Shown: positions 33,367 through 59,900 of the stretch, piece after piece
Numbering within the stretch: the stretch's first letter is position 1
Layout: every line of letters begins with the position of its first letter
Assembly (NCBI GenBank): GCA_964023275.1
Contig: OZ029926.1
Span: 26,311,568-26,375,567 of the forward strand
DNA from: Norana najaformis
Taxonomy: Eukaryota; Annelida; Clitellata; Crassiclitellata; Hormogastridae
DNA: 64,000 nucleotides
Direction: 5' to 3'
Notes under the pieces: model-generated
The model's database searches: none
Told to the model about the DNA's origin: nothing
Seen by the model: only the letters and a program-made list of their open reading frames with translations
Translations under genes and position numbers: made by a program

Positions 33367-34917
33367 CATCACCCGCTGATGGAACAACAGCAAAGAAGAT
33401 TCAAAATCTTCAAAGCAATAATTTCTTACTCTGAAATAATTTATTTAAACAGTCGTCGAGTCTGAATTGTACAATGCACTCGATCTGCTCAGCGCATTGC
33501 CACAAAAAGTACACAAATCTGTACACTCAGAATATAACAACAATAAACATACATTGAAGAAGATATTACAAGAGAACTCATCATCATCAGTATACACACA
33601 CACACACACACTGCATCCATAAAAAGAGACCCTATTTTATTTTGCATATGGCTACCACGTTGTCATCATCATCATACCTGCCGAGTCCTAAGCAGTCCTC
33701 TCAGTTACTGTTCTCAGTTAAACTGGAGTCATGGGAGAATTTCAGCAAATAACAACTGACGCTAAACAGTAAAAAGGAAGGTTATTTTTAAGAGCAGCAT
33801 TACTGAACACGAGCACATCTCTGAATAGTGTCTTAAGGTAGATGTCTTTCATGCATGGATGATCGGCCATCAGTTAAAAACTGCAGTCAGGAAGCAGAGA
33901 CCTGAAGACCATTTGCACAGCTTCTGATTCCATCAGTAGGAATAACACCACCGGATATCAACATCAGGACAAAAATCAACCAGAAACCACCAACATGCAC
34001 GCTTATCCTGCATTTTACAAACGACGTTGGATAAATGCACAGAAAAAAACACTCATTCGCACATAATTTTAATGAGCAGCATGCACTGCCCGACGATTTC
34101 ATTGCCTGACAACTTCTGACAGTCTAAAAATGAAGCAACTTCATTGAACAAACCAAAACCTGTTCAATTTCATCCAAACATGCTTGGGTAGCCATACGCA
34201 AAACAAACGACTCAATTGATTTCCATGCCAAAATATATGTATATGTAGCTGAATACAGCATAAACATACATATGCGTATATATACACAGACTATACACCA
34301 AATCAGTGTAGACTCTAGACATGGAAATTACGGAACACAAGTGTTCGATATATACATTACATAGGTAAATGCATATATCTGTGTGTAATGCATGCACGGT
34401 ATATTTAGAAATGGAACGTGATCTAATGTACAGTACTCGTAAACCAAGTATGCACACATTATCATATAGCATCACAATTTAAACCCCGTTAATCAGCCTT
34501 GCAATTAATAACAGGTGCTACAAGACACCAACAAAAAGAAATCCATCACACCTCTACACAGTTTACCTTACACATGTATATATAAACATACATATCATAC
34601 AATGTTATATATACATATATGTATCTATATTAACACATCTGCACGTTGGAACAGAACATACGGATATGCCACGATCACCCATGGATGGTAAAGGCACAGT
34701 AGCTCTACTACAGCTGCTAAGATCTAGCTGTTGCCCAAATACAACAGACAACAGTTGGACAACCGCTTCTTCTTATAGCTTAACATCATTTCACACAACA
34801 TACCAGGATTCAGAAGACTTTTGAGGAGAACCAGCAACCACAGCATCACATCTACGGTCAAGTCTTGGTGTAATGCATCCTATCTGGCCTCATCATAAAT
34901 AGGCTTAATTCCCATCA
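33367..34917. other. intergenic DNA between the convergent CUL2 and TLK genes
   Basis: No gene seen. AATAAA occurs on the plus strand at 33542-33547 and on the minus strand at 33445-33440; these could be poly(A) signals of convergent transcripts but are distant from both stop codons. A (CA)n run lies at about 33594-33611 and TATA-rich patches at 34220-34280 and 34565-34630. Confidence 0.45.
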
Positions 34918-35905
34918 TCTAATCTAATGACTTCTACGGCATAATGCCCAAAGAATCAGCCAATGGTCGCTTCAAGTCAAAATAGCAACTGAAAATCATA
35001 ATCCATTGGAAAGCCAGGTCAAATTCCGATAGGTCAGAGAAACCAGAAGCCAGACTACGGTGGACAAGCAAGTTGAAACAGATGAGTCTTACGTTTAGAC
35101 CTGAATGACATCAATAAATTGACAGTGAATTCCAAAGCTTTTGATCAGCTACCGAGAAAGGCCGGAGCCCACCACTGTTTGGATATGGAGCACAGGAAGA
35201 GTCAGTGTCCACTGATTGAGTTCAATATCTGTTTGTGTTAGGGGTGAGCATGGAATGCAGACTGATTTAAATGTCGTACCTTGTGAACTAGAAGACAGAT
35301 TTTGCAATGAATTCTTTGCTCAATGGGGCAGCCAGTGCAGTGAATGTAATATTGGCTTAGTACATGTATGTTGATATAGGTCTCTGCTATGGCTCTGGCA
35401 AGAGATTTTTGAATGATTTCCCTAACAATAACAAGTGAGTTACAGTAGTCAAGTCTGCTGGAAACCACTGCATTACCTAGTCGGACTAATACAGCTTGAG
35501 GCAAGAGATCCAAATTCTATGAATATCCAACATGTGCAATTGAGCTGATCTGCATATGGCCTGAACATGGTTAGAAAGTGACATAGTGGAATCAAATACC
35601 TTGCTTAAACCGAGTGCACATTCAGTACGGTTAATAAGTAAGCCACCCAAATGAACAGACATAAGGCATTCATATTTAAGGAGTTGTTGGCTTGTAACTA
35701 GGAAGAGAAATTCGGTTTTAGAAGGATTCCAAAGACGTTTGTTACTCGTCATCCAACACTGAACATCACCAAATAAAGAAGCAAATAGTTGGAGAGCACG
35801 ATTAGACGTGGAACCATCAAATGAAAGGAAGAGTTTGGTATCATCAGCATACAAATGGGAGTCAAAAATGCTATCATTAAATAGTCAACCAAGTGAAGCA
35901 GTATA
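34918..35905 (-). mobile_element. LINE reverse-transcriptase fragment with 3' tail
   Basis: The minus strand encodes MYADDTKLFLSF (about 35854, the catalytic YADD motif), WMTSNKRLWNPSKTEFL, then SSRLDYCNSL, followed by a 3' tail at 35200-34918. The tail matches 57888-58110. Frame breaks make it inactive. It is a different family from the 55060-56770 element. Confidence 0.85.
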
Positions 35906-36366
35906 AAATGTAAACACAAGTGGGCCTAATCCTCAACTCAAATACACCACTCACACCTACAGTGACATTTGAACAAAACAGCAGCAGTTGGTGTATTCAA
36001 CCAGAGCATCTGAAGCCCCCACTTCAACAGCCTGGCACCTTCTGCACGGCTTACATCTCTTCATCGCAACAGATAACTCAACTGCACAAAATCAAAACAG
36101 GTCTTTGATGCCATCAGCCAAAGACACTTGGGCGTGGTGGAAGTTGGTCATCAGACCAGAAGAGACATCATGTGCTTGGGTCAAGTAATTCAACATCTAC
36201 TGTGGAGAGACACATCCAGATCCAGCCACCCAACTCACCAAGTGAACTACATGGATAATTATGAAGACAAATGCACTCAATTAATATTTATACATAATAA
36301 CCACCAGAAATGGTATACCATTCACTAATTTGTCAAACAGATGTCAAAAACTGATAAACTTATGTA

Positions 36367-36471
<105 letters not shown>

Positions 36472-36524
36472 CATGGAAGAGAAGAGCAGGCGCTTAATCT
36501 AGCCCCAATAGGCATCAACGGACA

Positions 36525-36690
36525 TGTGTTGGCGACTTCATTTTTCTTAGCCTTGGCATATGAGGGTGAGTGGCCAGTCCTCTCCTCGTCACCTGATCTT
36601 CCAACTGACAGCGTATGGCTAGTGTACTCATTATAGCCAAGTTGGCCAGGAGCACAGAGTAGAAATCTTGTAACAAATTTCTGACATCAT
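36525..36690. repeat. dispersed repeat (family E)
   Basis: Second copy of the element at 25955-26110, in the same orientation, diverged by scattered substitutions and small indels. Confidence 0.85.
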
Positions 36691-37884
36691 GGGGATCTGA
36701 AGACCCAACAGTTCACTTTACAGCCCAGTGCACATAACACATATATGTATGTGTATATATAAATATATATATATACACATATACACACATTAATGTAGAT
36801 ACATATGCAAATGTGAAATACCCACTGCATACATGCTGACACATGACATGCACAATATGTCATATACATCAAAATGCGACGCCCGTCGACAGAAGCGACT
36901 GGCATAGCTGCAATGTTTGTGTTACACTGATTTGTCCTCTATTCTTCCACTCTTCACAATTGAACTGATTGTAATGAAAGCACTAAGTTGCATGGTTGTC
37001 CGCAAGACAACCACAAGAGAAATGCAAAAACGAATTCAAATGCTGCTCGTCATCAGTTGCTTCCCGATAACAACCATCTGTATTTCAACGGTCAACGGTT
37101 GTCTTCTGATAACAACCACCTTCAGTCAACGGTTGTCTCCTGATGACGACCAAGAGATGGGATGCAGAGCGAGCAAGAGAAATGACGAAACATCACAATT
37201 CCAGGACAGACAGAGAGATGGTGCTAGCATTGTCAGCAGCAGCAGCAGCAGCAACTGGAATCAAATTCCTTGTGAAAGACGTCTTGAAAGACCAGCACAA
37301 GACGAAGGAACCAGCTCCCCTACAATCACCACACAACACACAAAAAACATCAACTTCCTCGTCAGGAGGAACGGTGGCGACTGACATAGCAGCACCTATA
37401 ATCAACGTTTGCCAAGTTTAAACTGCTCTGTGTCATGTGGAATTGTAAGTTTATTAAATCATGCAACTCAGTCAGAATATTGTTTTCACATCTATACTTT
37501 GGCCAAGCGAAATGCCCTTTGGATCTTGACTGGACTTCTCCATCAGACTACGATCCCTCTTTAAGCAGCCAATCTTGTTGCTATGATAACAGCTGTTATA
37601 GAAGTCATGAGACTTTCAAGAACTATGCTGATGAAAACGTGTAACAGGAATGCGATTACTTGGCCAGCATCAGCCAACGATTTCTTGCAAATTTTGCAAC
37701 CCATGAACATAGACTGTGTTTTCTACTGGCTTCTAGTCCAGGAAACAGCTCCACCTGAATTACAAAATGCATGGCACCTTATTCTATGGGTATTCTTGGT
37801 GTTCCCTGGAAGACTGAGAAGTGAATATTCATCAATCCCTTAGTCAGTCATCAAAGATCTTAGCACATCAAGATCACATGAATA
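36691..37884. other. TLK 3' flank; possible last TLK exon
   Basis: A plus-strand frame at 36917-37384 is low-complexity and unsupported. On the minus strand, an acceptor-like GATTGTAG just upstream of about 37326 opens a frame that could continue the TLK reading frame for about 44 codons and end LSVLEL at about 37193. This is only an option; see the TLK entry. Confidence 0.35.
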
Positions 37885-38115
37885 CTGGCACGGTGGTCTA
37901 TCCATAACGCGTTTCGTCAATGATCATGCGGTTGTGGGTTTGACTCCGTGTAACAACCCTGGGCAAGTTGTTTGCGCACACCGTGCCTCTGTCACCAAGC
38001 AGTGTGATTTGATACCGGCATAAGCTAGGCAGTAAACGGCAAGTCCTGCGATGCACTGGGCCCGTGTCCTGGACCTTGGGATTCGTCCATTGCTGGCTCA
38101 AGGGCCTAAAGAAAA
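37885..38115 (+). mobile_element. tRNA-derived SINE (family B)
   Basis: A tRNA-like head (GGCACGGTGGTCTATC, then GTGGGTTTGACTCCG as a degenerate B box) is followed by a body with GGGCAAGTTGTTTGCGCAC, TCACCAAGCAGT and GGCAAGTCCTGCGATGC. The body recurs at 40545-40695 and 12770-12905 on the other strand. Confidence 0.75.
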
Positions 38116-39115
38116 GGAAATGAGCACCCCCCACCGTCTCACTTTTATGATATGGGATACTTTACTTTACTTACATGAATACTTCATCTGCCTTTTTCTA
38201 AGATTTCTCAAGGAAAGCACGCAGCAACTTGTCTTCTTCTGCCAAATCTCCTCGTTTTAGCAAGGATCTTCAATTTCCTCTTTCAGGATGTTTTCTTTTC
38301 TTTTCAGAATGATGCCTCAAAAACAGTTCCATGGAAGTGAAAACTGACATCAAAATGATGCCCTGGGCATTAAGAAAATGGCGCTATAGCAGTCTTTAGA
38401 TTAGTTCACTCAAAACATCTTTTCACATTTTCAGACACAAATTACAACATTACAACCTGAGAGGACTGAGGAAATTTACACACATCCAACTACAGTACTA
38501 CATATCATAATCTGAATCTAAAATTACGATGTTACAAGAGAGAAGTCTTACAACAAGATCTCGTTAGCCAGCAATTCTCACCTGTTGCACTACGTAGTCA
38601 CCTGGAAAGACAAATCATCAGCAGATTTCCTAGAAGAACCAGAAACAAAGGGTAACAGACACCAAGCAAACAAAACTATCCTGACTCCTGTCTCTCGCTT
38701 TCTCTCTCTCTCTCTCTCTGTCTCTGTCTCTCTCAGGCTATATAAAGAAATTTCTGCATCCAGCCATAACTATATGAAACACAGAAATTGTAGATTGTAT
38801 GCAGTTTCCACCAGCAGTAAACAGGAAAACAGATAAACAGAGAGAAAGACAGAGAGTCTGATGTAGTTTCTCTTGCCACAGTTGCATAGAAAAACAAAGA
38901 CTGTCAAATCAACCTACTCATTCTTGAACACAGAAATTCCTGTGAAGCCTCAACAGACCTTAGCATCTAAATGACTGGTTGACCCTGAACAGAGAAATCC
39001 TAACGAGTCAACACAGACCTTAGTATCTAAAACGACTGATCAACGCCCTGAACAAAGAAATCCTAATGAAAGCAGAGAAGTCAAAAACACAGACCTTAGT
39101 ATCTAAACGATTGGT
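38116..39115. other. TLK 3' flank
   Basis: A (CT)n run lies at 38697-38735, and three similar ~60-bp segments with CAGACCTTAG(T/C)ATCTAAA occur at 38940-39120. No exon recognised; it is either TLK 3' UTR or its last intron. Confidence 0.45.
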
Positions 39116-52225
<13,110 letters not shown>

Positions 52226-52649
52226 CGCTCGCCGATTCCTTGCGTCCGTTATGTGGAATGATTCTTTTTACAGCGATGTTCGGTTAATTTCAAGATAAAA
52301 GTCATAGGATTGCGCAGAAATCGCAGTCCCAAAACGGCCCCTATCTGCCTCTGCTCTACGTAGCTACCACATAGTCAGTCCTTTCAGTATATCGTTGAAC
52401 GGTATTTTGCGAGACAAGAATGAGACGAAATCTGAAAAGCTCCTTCTCAACGCAAGGCGACACCACCTTCTGTCCGTCAGAAATGCCGCCTTTTCATCTT
52501 TTAATTCGTTCAGATGTTAAATTACTGAAATGTAAGACAACTCATAATTGTTAAAGATGTGTTACAGTTGTTAATTGATCATGCTTGTGTAAATGGAGCA
52601 AAAGACATCCAATGTTGATTATAGGTTGTAACAGGGTTATTGCGTTGTA
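52226..52649. other. TLK upstream region
   Basis: Likely TLK promoter and 5' UTR. No TATA box is evident at a convincing distance; the CG content near 52200-52250 is higher than in flanking DNA. Confidence 0.4.
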
Positions 52650-52812
52650 AAACCATAACAGAGGGACAGTGGTAAGTGGGACTATATACGTTTTTCTATG
52701 GCCACGGTATGGCCTCGATCCTGTCCATTTGTCAGTGAATTTAATTGGTGAGAATCTTACCACCTCTGTCCGTGTGAATAGGTATCACGCCATATAGGGC
52801 CTACTAGCCTGG
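52650..52812. repeat. dispersed repeat, uninterrupted copy
   Basis: Shares ACGTTTTTCTATGGCCAC-type and GTATCACGCCATATAGGGCC blocks with the interrupted copy at 6765-7142. Confidence 0.5.
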
Positions 52813-52859
52813 TTAGCTATATTGGGCGTACGTTAATGCGCCTTTGTACTCGTAATTGT

Positions 52860-53112
52860 AAGCCTCAGATTTATACAACGCCCAAAGAAAGCTTATTCAC
52901 AGGCGCTCAGTCAAAACAAAATCGATAGGAAATGTTCGATTCCTGGTCAAGATCCAAAAGTCAAGCAGCAGGACGGACACGGTGGATGGTGTTTGGAACT
53001 GGAGCGGCGAGAGAGGTCAGAGGAAGAGGAGAAATATCAGGAAAAGATCTGCTGAAGAGAAGTGTTTTCAGTTTTGAAGGAAAGACCTGCGCAGAAATTG
53101 ATACCCAACCGA
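52860..53112 (-). mobile_element. LINE 3' fragment
   Basis: Carries ACAACGCCCAAAGAAAGCTT, CAGTCAAAACAAAATCGATA, GGTGGATGGTGTTTGGAACT and GTTTTCAGTTTTGA, matching 10640-10920 and 55190-55390 in order. Confidence 0.8.
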
Positions 53113-53756
53113 AACAGAAATCCGGTTAGCCTACATCCCACCCAAGGCCGGCGCCAGAGTATTTGGCGCCCTAGGCGAACCTGTCGCACTTACTGGCGGT
53201 AAGTGCGATAACTAATTGTTATTAAATTAACTAAGTCAATAGAACCTTCACACAGGAATGCAACCGTTTCTTATTTTCTTATAATTCATTTATTAATAAA
53301 TGGTGCCAGAAGGGTGGCAATGTTAAAAAATATTTCTTTATGTAGCTTTTCTGCCGCCCCCAGAAATGTGCCGCGCTAGGCGGCCGCCTAGTTCTCCAAG
53401 TGGTTAAACCGGCCCTGATCCCAGCATTGTCTTCTAGGTGACCGACAAGGAAACTGGCTAAAGGTAACAAAGCTAGAAGAATTTTCACTCTGTATTATGC
53501 GGTTCAGTTGCCTCAGACATCTTGGACCTACTGTAATTCATGTCTATGCAACGACATCTAACGATTCGCCGGAATTCCATCCTGAACAGTGAATGCGCTC
53601 CTGATCCTCGTAGGTTATTGGGTCATGAACAGTACTAGGGACTGGAACGTTCATAAACTGAACTGTGCTTTCTATTGATTATCTTCTTTACATTATATTA
53701 CATAAAATTACATAATCAAAGTTTCTCAATCGCATATTTCTCAGTAGCTTTCTCAA

Positions 53757-53828
53757 CTGACAGACAGACAGACACACACACACATATATACAGGACACAG
53801 ACAGACACACAGACAAAGACACACACAA
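53757..53828. repeat. CA/GACA simple repeat
   Basis: GACA, CA and TA units with interruptions. Confidence 0.9.
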
Positions 53829-53839
53829 AGATCATGCTA

Positions 53840-54090
53840 AACTAGACTACGGAATTATTTACCAGCCAGCAAACTTTGACTTTGCAAAGTCTGTGTCGAC
53901 CTTCAGATCTCAACTAAGAACTCATCTCTTCCTCCAAAGGCTGTTTTGCGTGTCTTCTCGGAATTTCCTCAAGGTCGTTTTCGACCGGGCTGACCCTAGC
54001 TGTCCGGAGTGTGGCTTTACACGCAGATCTTCCTTCGTAGCGAGCGTCAACTGATGCCTTTATGACAGTGGCGCTATAGAAGTTCTCAGA
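53840..54090 (+). mobile_element. LINE reverse-transcriptase C-terminal fragment
   Basis: The plus strand encodes FAKSVSTFRSQLRTHLFLQR, the typical end of an L2-type polymerase, followed by the tail GTGGCGCTATAGAAGTT, which recurs at 58526-58543 and, with one base changed, at 38382-38397. Confidence 0.75.
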
Positions 54091-54239
54091 TTATTAAGTT
54101 GTCAGCACTATTGTTCCTACAATCTTAAAATTGTGCAAAGAATCCAGTTTAAAATGTGTTTTACAAGTTACAGCACAGTGTAACCTGAAGTACGATGATG
54201 TCCTTTACAGCGTTCAGAACTGCACACTGAAGCAACGCA

Positions 54240-54410
54240 TTAGAAACACTTTGAATCGTAATCAGACTGGAAGAGGGAGGTTTTAGTTTTGAGTGAAAGA
54301 CAGTCGCAAATACGAGGAGATGGAGTTCCAGATGGAAGGACCAGGTACCGTGAACGAGCATAGGCCAGTGAGAGAAGACGTCTGTCTACCAGGAACAGCA
54401 TGTATTTATA
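54240..54410 (-). mobile_element. LINE 3' fragment
   Basis: The minus strand encodes RRLLSLAYARSRYLVLPSG then KTKTSLFQSDYDS, resembling a polymerase C-terminus of the L2 type. Confidence 0.5.
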
Positions 54411-54534
54411 TACATTATGATTAGTAATGATTGGCAATCATACTAGGAGTGTGATTGTGATGCTGGTGAAGTCCTAGAAATAAAGAATGATTGATTAAAT
54501 TCCGCTGACGTTTGAAATCTCTCCATCCGTGTGG

Positions 54535-54645
54535 GTGGTTGATAGGCACAGTGACAGATTGTGAAATACGTTTGCCTCTCACCTCTGTGTGGAGGGTTCG
54601 ACTCCTGGTGAGTCTTGTGAATTTAACAATAGTCGTGCAACTAAA
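54535..54645 (+). mobile_element. possible tRNA-derived SINE head
   Basis: GGCACAGTGACAGATTG and a B-box-like GGGTTCGACTCCTGG lie about 55 bp apart, as in a tRNA head. No anticodon arm is recognisable. Confidence 0.4.
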
Positions 54646-55059
54646 AAGAAAACGCCTTGCTATTGATTTGCTGTTGCATATAGGTCTACGCATCAAGACC
54701 CCCAACAGCCCGTAGCACCTCATACGTAGGCCTAGGTCTCGAAAACGCTGCACACTGGTCTAACTGATCAAAACAAGCGCGTTTTAAGGTATGTAGGTTG
54801 AAATGTCTGTTGATTAGAATCGCTGTCATGTTCGTTCTTTTCAGAGAAAAGGTCTTTCAGCCCAGCACTAAGGCCTCTGCGAACTCGTAACGATCAAGGT
54901 AGCAGGATCCTCGTGTAACAATGTTGGGCAGTTAAATGCACACGTCGGTCATTGATAAATCCAGTATAGGGCTTTGCTTAATATTTATGCTGTATTGGCA
55001 GCAGGGTAAATATTTGACTTCTTGCTTTGATCACCGTATGAACTCAGCATTTATTTAGC

Positions 55060-56770
55060 GTTCAAAAGAGTTAGACTGTGGCAACCATCTTATTCACAGA
55101 GGCGTACGTAATCAAAGACAAATCTGTAAGGAAGGGTGGGTCGGGTTCTGTTCCTACGAAAGCTAAGTCGGGTGAACCAGCTCATTCACATGAGCTCAGT
55201 CAAAACATAAACAATAGGCAGGAAGGGTAAAGGGCAGGTTCCAGGTCAAAATCCAAGGGTCAGACAGTCGGACGGCTACGGTGGATGGTGTTTGAAATTG
55301 AAGCGAGAAGAGTGATAAGGAGAAGAGGAAGAATCAGGATAAGATTTTTGGAAAAGAAGTGTTTTCAGTCTTGAGTGAAAGACTTGCGCAGAAACTGAAA
55401 GAGGTGAAGTGTTGGTGAGTCCGTATGATGGACCAGATAATTGTCGTAGGCTAATTCTGGCGGGAATTTATTCCAGAGGGGTGGGGCAGCTATGGCTATG
55501 GAGCGATTTCCAAATTTTAAGGATGAGGTGACGGGAGGGCGAAGAAGTGTTAGGATAGATGAGGAGCGGGTTGAGCGGAGTGGTTGTATTGTAAATAATT
55601 GACGAAGATAGGAGGGTTGGGAGGATTGAAGTGCGTTGTAGGTGAGGGATAAGACCTTGTACTCTATTCGTTCTGGTATTTGAAGCCAGTGAAGTGATTT
55701 GAGAACAGGGGTGATGTGATGGTATTTGGGAGATTTGGTGACGGCTCGAGCGAGAGCATTCTGAATCCCTTGAAGGCGATTTATCTGGGTTTTGTCTATA
55801 TTGAGGAAAAGTGAATTACAGTAATCAAGTTTTGCATGGACTATGGATGTGGTGTTGGTAGATGCAGTTTTGAAGTCAAGCATAGGATGGATTCTGCGGA
55901 GGTCACGGATATGCTTGAAGCAAGAGCGGGAAAGATGGGTGATATGATCAGAAAAGGAGAGGTATTGGTCGAATATTACGCCTAAATTGCGGACAGGAGA
56001 ATTAGTATTAAATGTGTTGGTGGAGGTAGAGTCCAGGGTGAGGGAGATAGAGGGGTCAGGAATTTTCTTGAGCTGGTCACATAGGCCTATAATTATGAAT
56101 TCAGTTTTAGATGGGTTTAGGCATAAGAGATTAGATGTCATCCAGGAGGAGATTTGTTTAACCACACAAAGAAGATGATTTACATTGTATAGAGTCGTTA
56201 AAACAATTCGGAGAGAAAGAGATGAATAGCTGGGTGTCATCGGCATAGGGGAGATAATCAACTGAGGATGCTTTAATGAGTGAACTGAGGGGGTAGTGTA
56301 GAGGATAAACAGAAGAGGTCCAAGAACGGAGCCTTGTGGAACTCCGCAAGTGAGAGGGCATGACTTAAAAGAGGCTTCCGAAGTTTTAACAGAGAAAGAG
56401 CGGGAGGAGAGATAAGACTGTATCCATAGGAGAGCAGTGTCAGCAAAACCAAACTAGGTTGAAAATCGGTGGAGTAAGATATTGTGATCTATGGTGTCTA
56501 AGGCTGCAGAGATATCAAGGAGACAGAGGCAAGAAACTTATTGATGAGAAATGGCAGAAACAAGCTCGTTGTATAGAGATGTCAGCAGAACTTCAGTTGA
56601 GTGGCGTTTAGTAAAACCAGACTGGTGTGGGTTAAGGAGTGAGTTAAAAGCTAAATAGTAATTGATTCGAGAGAGGACAATCCGTTCAGTTAATTTGGAG
56701 TTGAAAGTCAGGTTAGAAGCAGGCCGGTAGTTTGAAAGGATTTTCTTGTCAAGAGAGATGACGTCTACTA
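55060..56770 (-). mobile_element. 5'-truncated LINE, best-preserved copy
   Basis: The minus strand encodes, in order, NYRPASNLTFNSKL (about 56740), HQSGFTKRHSTEVLL, CGVPQGSVLGPLLF (about 56350), YADDTQLFISF (about 56245, catalytic), WMTSNLLCLNPSKTEF, VRNLGVIFDQYLSFSDHI, KLDYCNSLFLNIDKTQINR and PPLWNKFPPEL, ending about 55365. A 3' region of about 300 bp follows. A 298-residue open frame survives at 56261-55365, but breaks near 56470 and 56250 interrupt the enzyme, and the endonuclease part is missing. Jockey/CR1/L2 group by motif spacing. Copies at 8235, 10385, 15541 and 52860 are the same family. Confidence 0.92.
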
Positions 56771-56965
56771 ATTTACAAATAAGTTTTAACCAACTTATCA
56801 TTTTAAATATTAAACCACTGCTGATGAGCTGGTTCTCTGTATTTAGCTTTGGTATCATAATATACGATGCACGAGCATATCACATTTTAATGCAGCCTGC
56901 TCGCTTACTTGCCTACCAGGGAACCAGCATCTCTTGGGGTGTGCGCGTTTTCCTACGGTTTGTTG

Positions 56966-59900
56966 ATGTTTTCGCTTAAGAAAATGGTTAATTTCGTGTC
57001 ATTTCTTTTTTCTTTTAATATTCTTTCATGTTCTCAATTATTTTTTGTCCAGTCATCAGTCGCCGAAGATGGTATCGATCTAAAGGACGAGTACACGAAT
57101 TATGAGTCGCTGACGGTGTTTCTGAACAGACTTCCTGCTGCGTTTCCGCATCTGGTCGCCGTACAGTCGATCGGTCAGAGTGTTCGAGGCCGAGAACTCT
57201 GGGTTATCCGGGTATCGGATCGAGTGGAGGAAGAGGAGCCGGGAGAGCCGAAGGTTAAATATGTTGCCAACGTTCATGGAAATGAGCCGGTGGGTGGTGA
57301 GATGCTGCTAAGATTTGCCATGCATCTCCTTAGGAATTACGGCAAAGATGATGTAGTTACGCGTCTGGTCAACAGTACGGATATATACATCATGCCATCG
57401 ATGAATCCCGATGGTTTTGAATTGGCCGAGGAGGGAAATTGTACAGGCCTGAAAGGGAGGAATAATTTAAATGGGGTTGATCTATTTGCGGATTTTCCTT
57501 CGCTGTTTAAATCATCCCATGCAAAAGACAACGTTACAGGTTCCGACAGTTCTTTTGAACCGGAAGAACTGCCGTCAGAAGTACCTCATCAGCCGGAGAC
57601 CTCTGCACTCATTCAATGGATGCAAGACAACAGATTTGTGCTTTCAGCAAATTTTCATGGCAGCAATCTGTTTGTGGTGTATCCTTATGATGATTCTGCA
57701 AGCCACGCAAGAGGACGTACGAGTGGCACTCCTGATGAGGCAGTCTTCAAGTGGCTGGCACAGACGTATGTTCAGAACCACCAAGAAATGGCAGCAGGGG
57801 TTCAGTGCCCTGGGTCAAAGGTTGCAACCGAAAATGGCACAATTAATGGAAACAGCTGGTTCCCTGTTGAAGGTACATTAAATTGTAATCTAATGACTTC
57901 TGTATTGCCGTTATCATAATGCACAAGACATCAGTTGATGGTTGCTTCTGGTGATATCATAGTCAGAGGAGCAGCGTGGACAAAACCTGATGGGTCAGAG
58001 AAATGAGAAGTAAGGCCACCTGTGGGTAAAGACAGACAGAACACAGAGATCTGGGAAGGGAAATCCAAAGCTTTGGACCAGACATGAAGAACGTGTGAAT
58101 GCTCTACAAGAAATTAATCCTGGATTAATCCTGATTTTCAGAGGATCTAATAGTTGATGTGATGTGCTTTGACACATTGGTAATTCACAGGTCTGTTAAT
58201 GAACCCAGGTAAGGTCTTGTTCTTATATTGCACAGTGGCTGATCAACTGATGAACGTCTTTGCCATGTAATGCAAGAGATTTGCAGCTCTTCCCAGGATA
58301 CAGTCACTTGACAGGAACATGGAGCATTTCCTTAATACAATGCAAAGCAGTTGCATTTGATGTTTCCCTCCTTCATGTGATATAGCATCGATGGCGCTGA
58401 GCAACCGTGCATGACGGTCTTGCTCAAGATCCATGCACAGTAACTGCCTCAGGGAGGCTCGAACCTGCATATCGATCGAATTGCAGCTTATTTTTGACAT
58501 TGGTTGATGCTTTGTGCATTAGACACTGGCGCTATAGAAGTTACTAATCAAGAATTAAAATATTAACTGTCTGCAGTTGACTAAGGAAACCAGAGAAGAC
58601 TTGTGGCATCACAGAGTAGAAGAACTTGCAAGTTGATAACTTCAGCAAAAAGAGTGTAAATGAATAGAACAAGGTCTGTGGCAGCTGCTTCTATGTTACT
58701 ATTAATGAGCGCCTGTCTTTTGTTTAATTTAGGCAGCATGACCGACTACAGCTACGTTTACGGCAATTCTATGGAGGTTACGGTTGAGCTGTCTTGCTGC
58801 AAGTATCCACCGACCAATCAACTCAGTCGATTCTGGACGCTCAACAGAGACCCTTTGTTGGCCTTTACTGCACAGGTCAGGTGATAACCGATTACTAATT
58901 GGAAGTAGCATGGTTTCCTAAGGGAAAGTTCTGTGGACATTTAGGATGCTTGTTGGTGTGGGGCATGGTAGCTGAGTGGTTGAGTGCTCAGCTTGTAACG
59001 TGGAGAGTATGAGTTTGAGTTTTCTCTCCCGAGATGGTTACTGTGTAGGAACCTTGAGCAAGTTCTTCACTTACCGTTGCTAAGCGCCATCAATCAATGC
59101 TTAGTTGTTAGATAGGAATGCTTAATAAATGCAGAAACAATAATAATATCTCTCTCGGTAGGCTGACCTTCTGGGATTGACTGAACTGTCAGTGGGCTTT
59201 GGTATCTGACGGCCTGTACAGTATTTTAAGAAGTCATGAGACTGCATGTAGAATAGATCAAGGGTCCGAGAAGGCAGCCGTCCTTTGGCCAAATTGATCT
59301 CTAGATCTCAGTCTAATCTGTGATGTGCCTCAAGATGTTCGTGTTTACAGATAGAGCCGTCAGAAGATGACGAACTGCCCTTGTTTTTGTGTTGTCATTG
59401 TTAGCAATGTCTGTGTTTCCTTTCGCACATATATGATACAGATGTCAGCTTCTCACAGTGTGGAGCAATGTTGTCAGCGATTGGCATTTGACAAACGGGG
59501 TACATGAGTCGTGTGTTGTCTCATGGTTTCTGTCTTAGGTGCACAACGGCATTCGAGGTTTCGTTGTCGATCAGCTGACAAGGAAAGGAATTGAAGATGC
59601 GACAATTAATATCATCGGAAACGAGAAGTCGGTGCAGACGGCCAAATATGGCGACTACTGGAGGATCGTCCTACCTGGCACATACGACATCCGAGCCTCG
59701 GCACCAGGGTCAGCAGCAGCAGCAGTATGATGGCACGATGCAGATGGTGGTGATGGTGATGACGAAGATGATGAGTTTGATGAAGATAATAATGATAATG
59801 ACGTTGGTGGTGGTGATGAAGATGATGATGATGAGGAGGAGGCGGGGGAGGAGGAGGAGGAGGAAGAGTAGAAGTATGAGGAGGAAGAGGAAGAGGAGAA

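Noticed and set aside
36917..37384. 155-codon plus-strand frame
   Set aside because: Low-complexity Ser/Thr/Arg composition, no recognisable domain or splice context.
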